Assembly: GCF_007096355.1 (NCBI RefSeq)
Contig: NZ_VKDF01000012.1
Coordinates: 1,126-65,125, forward strand
DNA length: 64,000 nt
Source: Paracoccus sp. M683
GTDB lineage: Bacteria > Pseudomonadota > Alphaproteobacteria > Rhodobacterales > Rhodobacteraceae
Reading direction: 5' to 3'
In this document: piece after piece, positions 8,221-17,150 of the stretch
How the letters are laid out: each line of letters opens with the position of its first letter
Numbering within the stretch: the stretch's first letter is position 1
Notes under the pieces: generated by a model
What the model saw: only the letters and a program-made list of their open reading frames with translations
The model's database searches: none
What the model was told of the DNA's origin: nothing
Position numbers and translations under genes: made by a program

Positions 8221-9576
8221 ATGGACCAATTGACCCCGGATATCGTCAACGCGGCCGAGGGGCTTTGGTCGCATGTCCGGCTGTTCGCCCAGTCCATGCT
8301 GGCACCCTGGCGGTTGTATCAGCTGCTGGGCATTGTTGCGCTGGCCGTTCTGGCCTGGCTTGCCGCCTGGCTGACCGCGCCCCGGCTAAGCGATTGGCTG
8401 CGCAGCCGTGAAGGCTGGCGCAAATGGCAGCTGCGGTTGGGGTTGATGGTCGGACGGCGCCTGCGCCTGATCTTTTTCGCGATTTTTGCCTGGGCCACTG
8501 TCGCTGTGATGCGGGAACTCACCTGGCCCTCGCGCAGCCAATTGATCGCGCTTGCTGCGGTGGTCTCGACCGCCTGGCTGGTGATCAGCTTTCTGGTGCG
8601 CGTCATCTCGAACCCGTTTTTGCGGCGTATCGTCACTTGGGGCGCGTGGGTCTGGGTGACCTTGTATTTCCTCAAACTTCTGGACCCGACTTCGCATTTT
8701 CTGGAAAGCGTCGCGATCAGCTTTGGCGAGTTCCGGCTGTCGGCCCTGACCGTCATCAAGGCGCTGGCCATCACCGGGCTGATGATCGGAGGCGCCCGCT
8801 TCCTGTCGCGGACCGTGACGGGGCGGTTGGCCAACAACAGCGATATCTCGCCCTCGATGCGGGTGCTGACGGCCAAGTTGTTGCAGGTGGTGCTGTTCAC
8901 GCTGGCTGTCATCATCGGGCTGAAGGCGGTAGGCTTTGACCTGACGGGCCTTGCGGTCTTTTCCGGCGCGGTCGGGGTCGGCATCGGCTTTGGCCTGCAA
9001 AAGGTGGTTTCGAACCTGGTTTCGGGCGTCATCATCCTGCTGGACAAATCCGTCAAGCCCGGCGACGTGATCAGCATCGGCGACACGTTCGGCTGGATCG
9101 AGGAACTGGGCGCACGCTATGTCAGCGTCGTCACCCGCGACGGCAAGGAATATCTGATCCCGAACGAGGATCTGGTGACCGGGCAGGTGGTGAACTGGTC
9201 GCATACCAACAATTTCGTGCGGCTCGACCTGAAATTCGGCACCTCATATGATGATGATCCCCATGAGGTCAGCAAGATCGCCATCAACGCCGCCATGACG
9301 GTCAAACGGGTGATGGCGCAGCGCACCCCGGTCTGCTGGATCACCGGATTCGGCGACAGCTCGGTCGATTATGTGCTGCGCTTCTGGATCACCGATTCCG
9401 AGGGCGGGCTGACCAATGTGCGTGGTCAGGTGTTTCTGGCGCTGTGGGATGCGTTCAAGAAACATGGCATTTCCATCCCCTTCCCACAGCGCGAGGTGCG
9501 GCTGCTGAACGATGCCATCGCCGTGGCGGATGGCAATTCGGTTACGTCCCGTCCCGAATTCGTGACCGGCGATTGA
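8221..9576 (+). CDS. MscS-family mechanosensitive ion channel
   Basis: The 451-residue protein has several N-terminal transmembrane helices followed by the conserved pore helix and beta-domain of small-conductance mechanosensitive channels. The pore region reads GAVGVGIGFGLQKVVSNLVSG, and the beta-domain has VKPGDVISIGDTFGWIEELGARY, LIPNEDLVTGQVVNWS and a soluble C-terminal domain ending near ISIPFPQREVRLL. Such channels open under membrane tension to release osmolytes during hypo-osmotic shock. I chose the ATG at 8221 because of the near-perfect upstream AAAGGAGGACAGG. It is divergent from the leuC leader region and stands alone. Confidence 0.93.
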   Translation: MDQLTPDIVNAAEGLWSHVRLFAQSMLAPWRLYQLLGIVALAVLAWLAAWLTAPRLSDWLRSREGWRKWQLRLGLMVGRRLRLIFFAIFAWATVAVMRELTWPSRSQLIALAAVVSTAWLVISFLVRVISNPFLRRIVTWGAWVWVTLYFLKLLDPTSHFLESVAISFGEFRLSALTVIKALAITGLMIGGARFLSRTVTGRLANNSDISPSMRVLTAKLLQVVLFTLAVIIGLKAVGFDLTGLAVFSGAVGVGIGFGLQKVVSNLVSGVIILLDKSVKPGDVISIGDTFGWIEELGARYVSVVTRDGKEYLIPNEDLVTGQVVNWSHTNNFVRLDLKFGTSYDDDPHEVSKIAINAAMTVKRVMAQRTPVCWITGFGDSSVDYVLRFWITDSEGGLTNVRGQVFLALWDAFKKHGISIPFPQREVRLLNDAIAVADGNSVTSRPEFVTGD

Positions 9577-9590
9577 GATGGGGCGAAAAA

Positions 9591-10076
9591 ATGCTATCTT
9601 TGAAGCATCCCCTGCGCCGGGGGCGATCGGCGCGCAGACCGGAGGATCAAACCCTGTCCCAACACGCAACGCCGGCTGAAACGCCGGCCGCGACCGCAGC
9701 GGCAACCGACCTGAGCAGCGATCAGGTGCTGGCCCGCATCCTGACCTCGCTGGAAGATGACAAGGCCGAAGATATCGTGCAGATCGACCTGCGGGGCCGT
9801 TCCGCCATGGCGGATCACATGGTCATCGCCTCGGGCCGAAATGCCCGTCAGGTCGCCACCATCGCCGAAAAACTGGCCGAACGGTACAAGCAGGCGACCG
9901 GTCGCACGGCCCGGATCGAGGGCAAGGATACCGGCGATTGGGTGCTGATCGACACGGACGATGTCGTCGTCCATGTGTTCCGCCCCGAGGTTCGGGAATT
10001 CTATCAGCTGGAAAAGATGTGGATGCCGGCCGATGTGCTGGCCCGCGAACGGCCGACACAGCCTTCGGGGCACTAA
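9591..10076 (+). CDS. rsfS: Ribosomal silencing factor RsfS
   Basis: The protein of up to 161 residues is the RsfS/Iojap family factor that binds ribosomal protein uL14 and blocks subunit joining. The core is clear: SLEDDKAEDIVQIDLRGRS, MADHMVIASGRNARQVATIA, EGKDTGDWVLIDTDDVVVHV, and FRPEVREFYQLEKMW. The N terminus is uncertain. ATG 9591 has only GGGGCGAA upstream, while a much stronger GGAGG at 9641-9645 lies 8 bases before an in-frame CTG at 9654, which would give a 140-residue protein closer to the usual length. rlmH follows 6 bases after the stop. Confidence 0.93.
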   Translation: MLSLKHPLRRGRSARRPEDQTLSQHATPAETPAATAAATDLSSDQVLARILTSLEDDKAEDIVQIDLRGRSAMADHMVIASGRNARQVATIAEKLAERYKQATGRTARIEGKDTGDWVLIDTDDVVVHVFRPEVREFYQLEKMWMPADVLARERPTQPSGH

Positions 10077-10082
10077 GGCCGC

Positions 10083-10550
10083 ATGAAGATCGTGATCGCC
10101 GCCGTCGGGCGGCTGCGCAAGGGGCCGGAATCGGCGCTGGTCGCCGATTATCTGGACCGCTTTGCCAAGACCGGCCGGGGGCTTGGCCTTCCTGTCGTGA
10201 GCCTGACCGAAATCGACGACCGCAAGGGCGGCGGCATGGCGACCGAGGCCGATCTGCTGACCCGCGCCATCCCCGAGGGCGCGGCGCTGATCGCGCTGGA
10301 TGAACGCGGCGATCAGCCCAGTTCGCCGGAATTTGCCGCGCGTCTGGCCGGCTATCGCGACCAGGCAAGGGATGTCTGCTTTCTGATCGGTGGCGCCGAC
10401 GGGATCGACCCGGCGCTGCGGGCGCGTGCGGATTGGCAGATCAGTTTCAGCCGCATGGTCTGGCCGCACATGCTGGCCCGCGTCATGCTGGCCGAACAGC
10501 TTTACCGTGCCTCGACCATTCTTGCGGGGGGGCCTTATCATCGGGTCTAG
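10083..10550 (+). CDS. rlmH: 23S rRNA (pseudouridine-1915-N3)-methyltransferase RlmH
   Basis: The 155-residue protein matches SPOUT-class RlmH in length and motifs: MKIVIAAVGRLRKGPE at the start, LIALDERGDQPSSPEFA, FLIGGADGIDPALRARAD as the SAM-binding knot, and the terminal GGPYHR that reaches the active site. It methylates pseudouridine 1915 in helix 69 of 23S rRNA. It sits immediately after rsfS, a widely conserved pair, and before gpmI, from which it is separated by a paired intergenic repeat. Confidence 0.97.
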   Translation: MKIVIAAVGRLRKGPESALVADYLDRFAKTGRGLGLPVVSLTEIDDRKGGGMATEADLLTRAIPEGAALIALDERGDQPSSPEFAARLAGYRDQARDVCFLIGGADGIDPALRARADWQISFSRMVWPHMLARVMLAEQLYRASTILAGGPYHRV

Positions 10551-10554
10551 AAAA

Positions 10555-10614
10555 GGGGGCTTTGCCCCCGCCGCGCGATGCGCGACTCCCCCAGGATATT
10601 TCTGCACGGATGAA
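10555..10614 (+). repeat. GGATATTT intergenic element, copy 1 (plus orientation)
   Basis: A GGGGGC-TTT-GCCCCC hairpin (10555-10569) and a smaller CGCGC-GAT-GCGCG hairpin (10572-10584) are followed by CCCCCAGGATATTT (10588-10601) and CACGGATGAAGG. The same order (GC hairpin, C-run, GGATATTT core, purine-rich tail) recurs at four other places in the window. It directly follows rlmH and may act as a transcript-end structure. Confidence 0.75.
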
Positions 10615-10616
10615 GG

Positions 10617-10669
10617 CCGCCTCGCTTTGATCGAAATATCCCGGGGTCCGGGGCAGCGCCCCGGTCCGG
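10617..10669 (-). repeat. GGATATTT intergenic element, copy 2 (minus orientation)
   Basis: Read on the minus strand this copy has the hairpin CCGGGGC-loop-GCCCCGG (10648-10664), then CCCCGGGATATTTCGATC and AAAGCGAGG. It faces copy 1 so that the two tails meet, forming an inverted pair between rlmH and gpmI. Its tail matches that of the copy at 40519-40575. Confidence 0.72.
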
Positions 10670-10724
10670 TGGTTGCCGAGACGCGCCGTCAGGCGTAATG
10701 AGACCAAAAACGCATGAGGCAGCG

Positions 10725-12239
10725 ATGACCAAACCCGTGGTTCTGTGCATTCTCGACGGCTGGGGCATTTCCGACCGCCCCGAGCAAAGCGCCCCCGATC
10801 AGGCGAATACGCCCAATTACGACCGCTTGATGCGCGACTGTCCCAATGCAACGCTGACGACCTTTGGCCCTGATGTCGGCCTGCCCTCGGGCCAGATGGG
10901 CAATTCCGAGGTCGGGCATACGAATATCGGCGCGGGCCGTGTCGTCGCCATGGATCTGGGCCAGATCGACCTGGCCATCGAGGATCGCAGCTTTTTCGGC
11001 AATGAAACCCTGGGCAGCTTCATTGCGGCGCTGAAGGCCAGCGGTGGCACGGCGCATCTGATGGGCGTGGTCTCTGATGGTGGCGTGCATGGCCATATCG
11101 CGCATGTGCTTGCCGCCGCGCAGGCAGTGGCAGGGGCGGGCGTGCCGGTGGTGATTCACGCGATCACCGATGGCCGCGATGTGCCTCCGAAATCGGCGAT
11201 GGGTTTCGTCACCGAATTGCAGGGCAATCTGCCCGAAGGCGCGCGCATCGGCACCGTCATCGGCCGCTATTACGCCATGGACCGCGACAATCGGTGGGAA
11301 CGGGTCAGCCGTGCCTATGACGCGATGATCCATGGCGAGGGCGAGGCTGCACCAGCCGCTGACCAGGCCGTCAGCATGGCCTATCAGCGGGGCGAGACGG
11401 ATGAGTTCATTCAACCCTTCATCATCGACGGTTATAACGGTGCCGAGGATGGTGACGGGTTCTTCTGCCTCAATTTCCGGGCCGACCGCGCGCGCGAGAT
11501 CCTGTCAGCCATCGGCCAGCCCGATTTCGACGCCTTCCAGACTGGTGAACGCCCCCAATGGGCGGCGCTTCTGGGTATGGTCGACTACTCCACCCGGCAT
11601 GACGAATTCATGACGGCCGCCTATCCCAAGCGGCAGGTGGCCAATACGCTTGGGGCCTGGGTCGCGGGCAAGGGGCTGAAACAGTTCCGCCTGGCCGAGA
11701 CCGAGAAATATCCTCATGTCACCTTCTTCCTGAATGGCGGGAAAGAGGCGCCAGAGCCGGGCGAGGACCGCTTCATGCCCTCCAGCCCCAAGGTCGCGAC
11801 CTATGATCTGGCGCCGGAAATGGCCGCAGCCGAGGTGACGGCCAAGCTGGTCGAGGTGATCGAGGCCGGCTATGATCTGATCGTGGTCAATTTTGCCAAT
11901 CCCGACATGGTCGGCCATACCGGCAGCCTGCCTGCCGCGATCCGCGCCTGCGAGGCGGTGGATGCGGGGCTGGGCGCCATGCTGGCGGCGCTGGACCGCG
12001 TGGGCGGGGCGGCGGTGATCTGCGCCGATCACGGCAATTGCGAAACCATGATCGACCCGGTGACCGGCGGCCCCCATACCGCCCATACGATCAATCCGGT
12101 GCCGGTGATCGTCTATAACGGCCCCGCTGATGCGCATCTGCGCAAGGGCCGGCTGGCCGATCTTGCGCCGACCGTTTTGCAGCTGATGGGGCTGGATCAG
12201 CCCGCCGAGATGACCGGGAAAAGCCTGATCGTCACATGA
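10725..12239 (+). CDS. gpmI: 2,3-bisphosphoglycerate-independent phosphoglycerate mutase
   Basis: The 504-residue enzyme interconverts 3- and 2-phosphoglycerate in glycolysis and gluconeogenesis using two metal ions. The N terminus MTKPVVLCILDGWGISD contains the first metal aspartate, GLPSGQMGNSEVGHTNIG holds the phosphorylated serine, and the second metal cluster is seen in NFANPDMVGHTG and CADHGNCE. Length is typical. The ATG at 10725 follows a GAGG ribosome binding site. Its TGA overlaps the ATG of the next gene (ATGA), so the two are translationally coupled. Confidence 0.97.
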   Translation: MTKPVVLCILDGWGISDRPEQSAPDQANTPNYDRLMRDCPNATLTTFGPDVGLPSGQMGNSEVGHTNIGAGRVVAMDLGQIDLAIEDRSFFGNETLGSFIAALKASGGTAHLMGVVSDGGVHGHIAHVLAAAQAVAGAGVPVVIHAITDGRDVPPKSAMGFVTELQGNLPEGARIGTVIGRYYAMDRDNRWERVSRAYDAMIHGEGEAAPAADQAVSMAYQRGETDEFIQPFIIDGYNGAEDGDGFFCLNFRADRAREILSAIGQPDFDAFQTGERPQWAALLGMVDYSTRHDEFMTAAYPKRQVANTLGAWVAGKGLKQFRLAETEKYPHVTFFLNGGKEAPEPGEDRFMPSSPKVATYDLAPEMAAAEVTAKLVEVIEAGYDLIVVNFANPDMVGHTGSLPAAIRACEAVDAGLGAMLAALDRVGGAAVICADHGNCETMIDPVTGGPHTAHTINPVPVIVYNGPADAHLRKGRLADLAPTVLQLMGLDQPAEMTGKSLIVT

Positions 12240-13414
12240 ACCGCCTTCTTGCCCCTTTCGTTCTGGCCCTGACGCTGGTCTTCCCGCCCATGATGTCCAC
12301 AGCCGCCGCGCAAACTGCCGGCGACGCCCGTGCCATGGCCGAGGCCGCCGCCGCCCAACTGCGCGACTCGGTGGCCAAGCTGGCCGACGCGCTGGAGGCC
12401 GATGACCAGGTCACGGCGCTGGCCGAGGTGATCCGGGGCTATGAACAGGGGCAGGCCGCGCTGCGCGAGGGGCTGCGCCAGGCCGCTTTGCGCGAGGCCG
12501 AGCTGCGCGACCGGTTCGAATCGCAGCGCGAGAATCTGTCGGATGTGCTGGGCGTCATGATGGCGATGGAACGCTCGCCCGAGACGGCGTTGCTGCTGCA
12601 TCCGGCGGGCGGGGTGGCCACGGCGCGGGCGGGCATGATCCTGTCGGCGGTGACGCCGGGTCTGCGGGCCGAGGCCGACCGGCTGCAAACCGACCTGGAC
12701 GAGATTGCCGCGGTTCGCGAATTGCAGGCCAGCGCGGCGGTGATGCTGGACGAGGGACTTGCCTCGGTGCAAGAGGCGCGGCGGCTGCTGGCCAGCGCCG
12801 TGACCGACCGATCCACCATGCCCTTGCGTTTTGGCGACAATCCCGAGGAATTGCAGCAATTGCAGGCATCGGCCGACAGTCTGGACGAATTTGCCCGCGG
12901 CATCGCCGGGATGGAGGATGATGTCGGCCCGCCCATGGAGGATTTCGCCGGTGCGCAGGGCAGCTTGCCGCTGCCGGTCACGGGCGAGGTCGTCCGCTAT
13001 TACAACGAGACCGATGCCGCAGGTGTTCAACGGCCGGGCATTCTGATTGCCGCCGCGCCCGCCTCGCTGGTGACGACGCCCTGGCCGGCAACGATCCGCT
13101 ATCGCGGGCCCTTGCTGGATTACGGCAATGTGATGATCGTTGAACCGGCTCGCGGTTATCTTCTGGTTTTCGCGGGCCTGGATCAGGTGTTTGGTGAGGT
13201 GGGCGATGTGCTGGCCCTGGGCGAGCCATTGGGCCTGATGGGCGGGTCCGAGGCGCGCGCCGCCGAGTTCGGGGCGCAATTTGTGGCAGATGCCGCGCGG
13301 GGCGGGGGTGCAGGACGCAGCGAAACCCTGTATGTCGAGTTGAGGCAGGGCGGAGAGACGCTCGATCCGGCCGAATGGTTCGTCATGAACCCGGTCGTAG
13401 AGCCGCAGGAATAA
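12236..13414 (+). CDS. EnvC-like murein hydrolase activator with degenerate M23 domain
   Basis: The 392-residue protein has a signal peptide (cleavage near TAAAQTAG), a long alanine- and glutamate-rich coiled coil over about residues 30-220, and a C-terminal LytM/M23-like domain from about 240. In the LytM domain the segment GNVMIVEPARGYLLVFAGLD aligns with the usual position of the HxH zinc motif but lacks both histidines. It is therefore probably a non-catalytic activator of an amidase during septation, as EnvC is, rather than an active peptidase. It overlaps gpmI by 4 bases and precedes ctpA, an order typical of Rhodobacteraceae. Confidence 0.85.
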   Translation: MNRLLAPFVLALTLVFPPMMSTAAAQTAGDARAMAEAAAAQLRDSVAKLADALEADDQVTALAEVIRGYEQGQAALREGLRQAALREAELRDRFESQRENLSDVLGVMMAMERSPETALLLHPAGGVATARAGMILSAVTPGLRAEADRLQTDLDEIAAVRELQASAAVMLDEGLASVQEARRLLASAVTDRSTMPLRFGDNPEELQQLQASADSLDEFARGIAGMEDDVGPPMEDFAGAQGSLPLPVTGEVVRYYNETDAAGVQRPGILIAAAPASLVTTPWPATIRYRGPLLDYGNVMIVEPARGYLLVFAGLDQVFGEVGDVLALGEPLGLMGGSEARAAEFGAQFVADAARGGGAGRSETLYVELRQGGETLDPAEWFVMNPVVEPQE

Positions 13415-13428
13415 AGGCAAGGATCGGA

Positions 13429-14859
13429 ATGAAACATTATCTGATGGCAGGGCTGGGCGGCGTCGTTGCGGGGGCGCTTGTGACCACCCAGATCGCTGGC
13501 CCGCTGATCGCGCAAGAGGCCGAAAGCAATGCCTCGATCTATGAGCAGCTGGAACTGTTCGGCAATGTGTTTGAACGGGTGCGGTCCGACTATGTCGAGG
13601 CGCCCGACGAGAAAAAGCTGATCGAGGCCGCGATCAACGGCATGCTGACCTCGTTGGATCCGCATTCCGGTTTCCTGTCGGCCAATGACTATGAAGACAT
13701 GCAGACCCAGACCCGCGGCAGCTTTGGCGGCCTGGGGATCGAGGTCAGCCAGGAGGACGGGATCGTCAAGGTGGTCTCGCCCATCGACGACACCCCCGCC
13801 AGCGAGGCGGGCGTGCAGCCGGGCGATTTCATCACCCATGTGAACGGCGAATCGCTGATGGGGCTGACGCTGGACGAGGCCGTCGACAAGATGCGCGGGC
13901 CGGTCGGTTCGGAAATCACCGTGACCATCCTGCGCCAGGACACGCCCGAGCCGTTCGACCTGACCATGACCCGCGACACGATCAAGCTGACGGTCGTGAA
14001 AACCCGGATCGAGGGGCATTCGGTCGTGCTTCGCGTCTCGACCTTCAATGACGAGACCTATGACACGCTGGAAAGCGAGTTGAACAAGGCCGTGGAAGAG
14101 GCTGGCGGAATCGACAAGGTCACCGGTTTCGTGCTGGATCTGCGCAACAACCCCGGTGGCCTGCTGAACCAGGCGATCAGCGTCAGCGACGCCTTCCTTG
14201 ATGCCGGCGAGATCGTCAGCACCCGTGGCCGCAAGCCTGAGGAAAGCGAACGCTGGAATGCCGAGGCCGGCGATATGGCGCAGGGCAAGCCGATGGTCGT
14301 CCTGATCAATGGCGGCTCTGCCAGCGCGTCCGAGATCGTGACCGGCGCGCTTCAGGATCATCGCCGCGCCATCGTCGTGGGCGAAAAATCCTTTGGCAAG
14401 GGGTCGGTCCAGACGGTCATGCCCGTCACGTCTGACAGCGCCATCCGCCTGACCACCGCGCGTTACTATACGCCGTCGGGCCGCTCGATTCAGTCGCTGG
14501 GGATCAATCCCGACATCATCGTCGCCCAGCCTCGCCCTGATCCCGCTGCGACCGAGGAGGAGAATGAACCGCTGAGCCGGTCGAACTTCTCGCGCTCCGA
14601 GGCGGATCTGCGCGGTGCGCTGAACAATGATTCGATCAGCGAGGAAGAGCGCAAGCAGATCGAGGAAGAGGCCGCCCAGGTCGAGGCGACCGCGAAGCTG
14701 CGCGAAGAGGATTACCAGCTGGCCTATGCGGTCGACATTCTGAAGGGCTTGTCAGCGGTGAATTTCCACGCCGGCGATGTTGCCCGCAGCGACACGCCCG
14801 CCGTGACCGGCGAAGGATCGGGCGCGGCCGAGGATAACGAAGGCGCAGCCACCGAATGA
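13429..14859 (+). CDS. ctpA: S41 family C-terminal processing protease
   Basis: The 476-residue periplasmic protease has an N-terminal signal or anchor ([17 protein letters not shown]), a PDZ domain over about residues 80-170 ([20 protein letters not shown]), and the S41 catalytic core. The nucleophile lies in [18 protein letters not shown] and the general-base lysine in [13 protein letters not shown]. Such proteases trim or degrade periplasmic and cell-wall-associated proteins, and lie next to EnvC-like activators in many genomes. The start at 13429 follows an AAGGCAAGGA ribosome binding site. Its stop overlaps the start of rppH by 4 bases. Confidence 0.95.
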   Translation: MKHYLMAGLGGVVAGALVTTQIAGPLIAQEAESNASIYEQLELFGNVFERVRSDYVEAPDEKKLIEAAINGMLTSLDPHSGFLSANDYEDMQTQTRGSFGGLGIEVSQEDGIVKVVSPIDDTPASEAGVQPGDFITHVNGESLMGLTLDEAVDKMRGPVGSEITVTILRQDTPEPFDLTMTRDTIKLTVVKTRIEGHSVVLRVSTFNDETYDTLESELNKAVEEAGGIDKVTGFVLDLRNNPGGLLNQAISVSDAFLDAGEIVSTRGRKPEESERWNAEAGDMAQGKPMVVLINGGSASASEIVTGALQDHRRAIVVGEKSFGKGSVQTVMPVTSDSAIRLTTARYYTPSGRSIQSLGINPDIIVAQPRPDPAATEEENEPLSRSNFSRSEADLRGALNNDSISEEERKQIEEEAAQVEATAKLREEDYQLAYAVDILKGLSAVNFHAGDVARSDTPAVTGEGSGAAEDNEGAATE

Positions 14860-15365
14860 GCCCTGCCGACATTCCCGTCCGGCAGGGGCCGGGCGGTTTG
14901 CCCTATCGCCCCTGCGCGGGTGTGGTTCTGGTCAATCGCGACGGTCTGGTCTTTGCCGGCCGTCGGATCGACAATCCGGGCCACGCCTGGCAGATGCCAC
15001 AGGGCGGGATCGACAAGGGCGAAACACCGCGCGATGCGGCGCTGCGCGAATTGGTCGAGGAAACCGGCGTCTCGCCCGATCTGGTCACGGTCGAGTCCGA
15101 AACGGCCGATTGGGTCACCTATGACCTGCCGCCGGAATTGCTGGGCAAGGTCTGGAAGGGCAAATATGGCGGGCAGATCCAGAAATGGTTTCTGCTGCGG
15201 TTCAATGGCCGCGACACGGATGTGCGGATCGACACGGATCATCCCGAGTTCAGCGAATGGTGCTGGCAGCCTGCCGCGGACCTGACCGCCGGCATCGTGG
15301 CGTTCAAGCGCGGCGTTTATGAACAGGTCTTTGCCGAGTTCGGGGACCGCCTGAAAACCGGCTGA
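14856..15365 (+). CDS. rppH: RNA pyrophosphohydrolase (Nudix)
   Basis: The 169-residue Nudix hydrolase removes pyrophosphate from triphosphorylated RNA 5' ends and so starts mRNA decay. The Nudix box [20 protein letters not shown] is intact. The family-specific flanks [23 protein letters not shown] and [17 protein letters not shown] match RppH. It is the last gene of the rsfS-to-rppH run and ends in front of a strong bidirectional hairpin. Confidence 0.95.
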   Translation: MSPADIPVRQGPGGLPYRPCAGVVLVNRDGLVFAGRRIDNPGHAWQMPQGGIDKGETPRDAALRELVEETGVSPDLVTVESETADWVTYDLPPELLGKVWKGKYGGQIQKWFLLRFNGRDTDVRIDTDHPEFSEWCWQPAADLTAGIVAFKRGVYEQVFAEFGDRLKTG

Positions 15366-15381
15366 CAAGCCGGGTCGGATC

Positions 15382-15408
15382 CGGGCGATATCTGGCTGAC
15401 ATCGCCCG
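15382..15408. terminator. Bidirectional hairpin between convergent rppH and the lytic transglycosylase
   Basis: CGGGCGAT (15382-15389) and ATCGCCCG (15401-15408) form a perfect 8-bp stem with an 11-base loop. It lies between two convergent genes. The plus-strand side is followed by ATTCATTC rather than a pure T tract, so termination is likely but not certain. Confidence 0.6.
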
Positions 15409-15415
15409 CATTCAT

Positions 15416-16678
15416 TCAGCCGCGCAATTGTGCCAGAAGCCGCGCATCGGCATAGCCATCGGGTGTTGCGCCGACGGATTGCTGGAAGGCGCGGATCGCC
15501 TCGGTCGATTTGCTGCCCAGTTTGCCGTCGATCTCGTCACGATAGAAACCGCGGCTGGTCAGCAGCCGCTGGATCTCGGCCTTTTCGGCATTCGACAGGA
15601 CCCGGTCGCCGCGCGGCCAACTGCCCTGAACGCCGCTGCGCCCGGCAATGCGGTCGCCCAGCAGGCTGACGCCAAGCGCATAGCTGTCCGAGGTGTTGTA
15701 ATCCAGGATCGCCCGGAAATTGTCGGAAATCAGGAAGGCCGGCCCGCGCGCGCCCGCTGGCACCAGGATCGAGCCCGACCAGCCCGGCATGCCCGTGCCA
15801 TTGGCCGTGCGCACGCCCATGGCGGCCCAGCTGCCGCCCGCCTGGCGCTGATTCTTGCCCGACAGCGCATAGTTGAAATTCGCCGGCAGCACGACCTCGA
15901 CCCCCCAGGGCATACCGGGCCGCCAGCCCGCCTGCCGCAGATAGGCCGCCGTCGAGGCCAGCGAATCGGTGGGGTCGTTCGACCAGATGTCGCGCCGCCG
16001 GTCGCCGTTGAAGTCGACGGCATGGGCCAGATAGGACGAGGGCATGAACTGCGTATGCCCCATCGCGCCGGCCCAGCTGCCGACCATGCCCTCGGGCGAG
16101 ATGTCGCCAGACTGAATGATGCGTAGCGCCGCGATCAGCTCGTTGCCAAAGAACTGCCCGCGCCGGCCGTCATAGGCCAGGGTGGTCAGTGCCGGGATGA
16201 TCCGGGTCGAGCCGCGATTGGCGCCGAAATTCGATTCCATCCCCCAGACCGCCAGGACGATCTCGCGCGGGACGCCATAGCGGCCTTCGATGGCTGCCAA
16301 GGTGCCCGACAGCTGCGCCGATTTCTCGCGGCCGGTGCTGATCCGGCTGCCCGAGGCGGCATCGTCCAGATAGGCCCAGATCGGGCGCGAAAACTCGCTT
16401 TGCCGGCGGTCCAGCGCGATGATGTCGGAATGATAGCTGGCCAGCGCCATGGACCGGTCAAAGGTTGCGGGCGCAATGCCCGCCGACAGGGCCGTGGGGC
16501 GGAACTGCTGGACCCATTGGCGCAGCCCTGCCTCGCTTGCGGTCGATCCGGCGGGGCGTTGCGGAATGGTCACCTGCGCGCCGGCCATGCCGGGGCTGCG
16601 GCCCAGTGGCGCGCCGCAGGCCGAGACGGCAAAGACGAGAGAGGTCGCCAGAAGGATGCGGAAGGTCGAGCGTTTCAT
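15416..16678 (-). CDS. Lytic murein transglycosylase, MltB type, lipoprotein
   Basis: The 420-residue protein starts with a lipoprotein signal peptide (LLATSLVFAVSACGAPLG, lipidated Cys21). A transglycosylase domain follows with the catalytic glutamate in AVWGMESNFGANRGS and the supporting motif GSWAGAMGHTQFMPSSYL. The C terminus (about 350-420) is a peptidoglycan-binding domain, LLTSRGFYRDEIDGKLGSKS. It cleaves glycan strands to anhydromuropeptides from the membrane. The gene is convergent with rppH and faces the strong hairpin at 15382. Confidence 0.94.
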   Translation of the reverse strand: MKRSTFRILLATSLVFAVSACGAPLGRSPGMAGAQVTIPQRPAGSTASEAGLRQWVQQFRPTALSAGIAPATFDRSMALASYHSDIIALDRRQSEFSRPIWAYLDDAASGSRISTGREKSAQLSGTLAAIEGRYGVPREIVLAVWGMESNFGANRGSTRIIPALTTLAYDGRRGQFFGNELIAALRIIQSGDISPEGMVGSWAGAMGHTQFMPSSYLAHAVDFNGDRRRDIWSNDPTDSLASTAAYLRQAGWRPGMPWGVEVVLPANFNYALSGKNQRQAGGSWAAMGVRTANGTGMPGWSGSILVPAGARGPAFLISDNFRAILDYNTSDSYALGVSLLGDRIAGRSGVQGSWPRGDRVLSNAEKAEIQRLLTSRGFYRDEIDGKLGSKSTEAIRAFQQSVGATPDGYADARLLAQLRG

Positions 16679-16767
16679 GGATTTCGCCTGTCTTTTGACT
16701 GCTGCGTTTCTGTTTTGTCAGTCAGTCTAGCCCAAGCGAATCGGGATGAATAGGGCGCGCGGCGCGG

Positions 16768-17106
16768 TCAGTGCCTGTCGTCATCGGCGCCGGGGCCGTC
16801 GTCGAAAAACGGGTCCATCTGCGCGATGATCACAGCATTCTCGGACAGGGCGCGGTCCATCAGGGCGCGCTCTTCGTCGGGGATTTCGTGGCCCTCGGCA
16901 AGGCGTTCGTCCAGCGTGCCATAGCCGGTCACGTCCAGCGGGGCCAGATCGGCCTGTTTCAGGATCGCCACGGTTTCGCGGACGGCCTCGGCCTCGTCCT
17001 TGCCGGCGGCATAACAGACCAGCGCCGCCCCGGTCGCGCCCTTTGGCAAACCATCGCCGGGGTTGCGCCCGACTTCGACCAGCAATGTATAGACCTGTTG
17101 CGCCAT
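16768..17106 (-). CDS. Conserved hypothetical protein
   Basis: I do not recognise a characterised family. The 112-residue acidic protein begins MAQQVYTLLVEVGRNPGDG, has a central CYAAGKDEAEAVRETVAILK helix-rich segment and LAPLDVTGYGTLDERLAEG, and ends in an Asp-rich tail. There is no signal peptide or membrane segment. The ATG at 17106 is preferred over an upstream one at 17169 because AAGG lies just before it and the upstream residues look non-coding. It is divergent from the YbaK-family gene, with 44 bases between the two starts. Confidence 0.7.
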   Translation of the reverse strand: MAQQVYTLLVEVGRNPGDGLPKGATGAALVCYAAGKDEAEAVRETVAILKQADLAPLDVTGYGTLDERLAEGHEIPDEERALMDRALSENAVIIAQMDPFFDDGPGADDDRH

Positions 17107-17150
17107 CGCCTTATCCGCTGTCAAATACTGAAGGTTACAGGAGATCGGAC

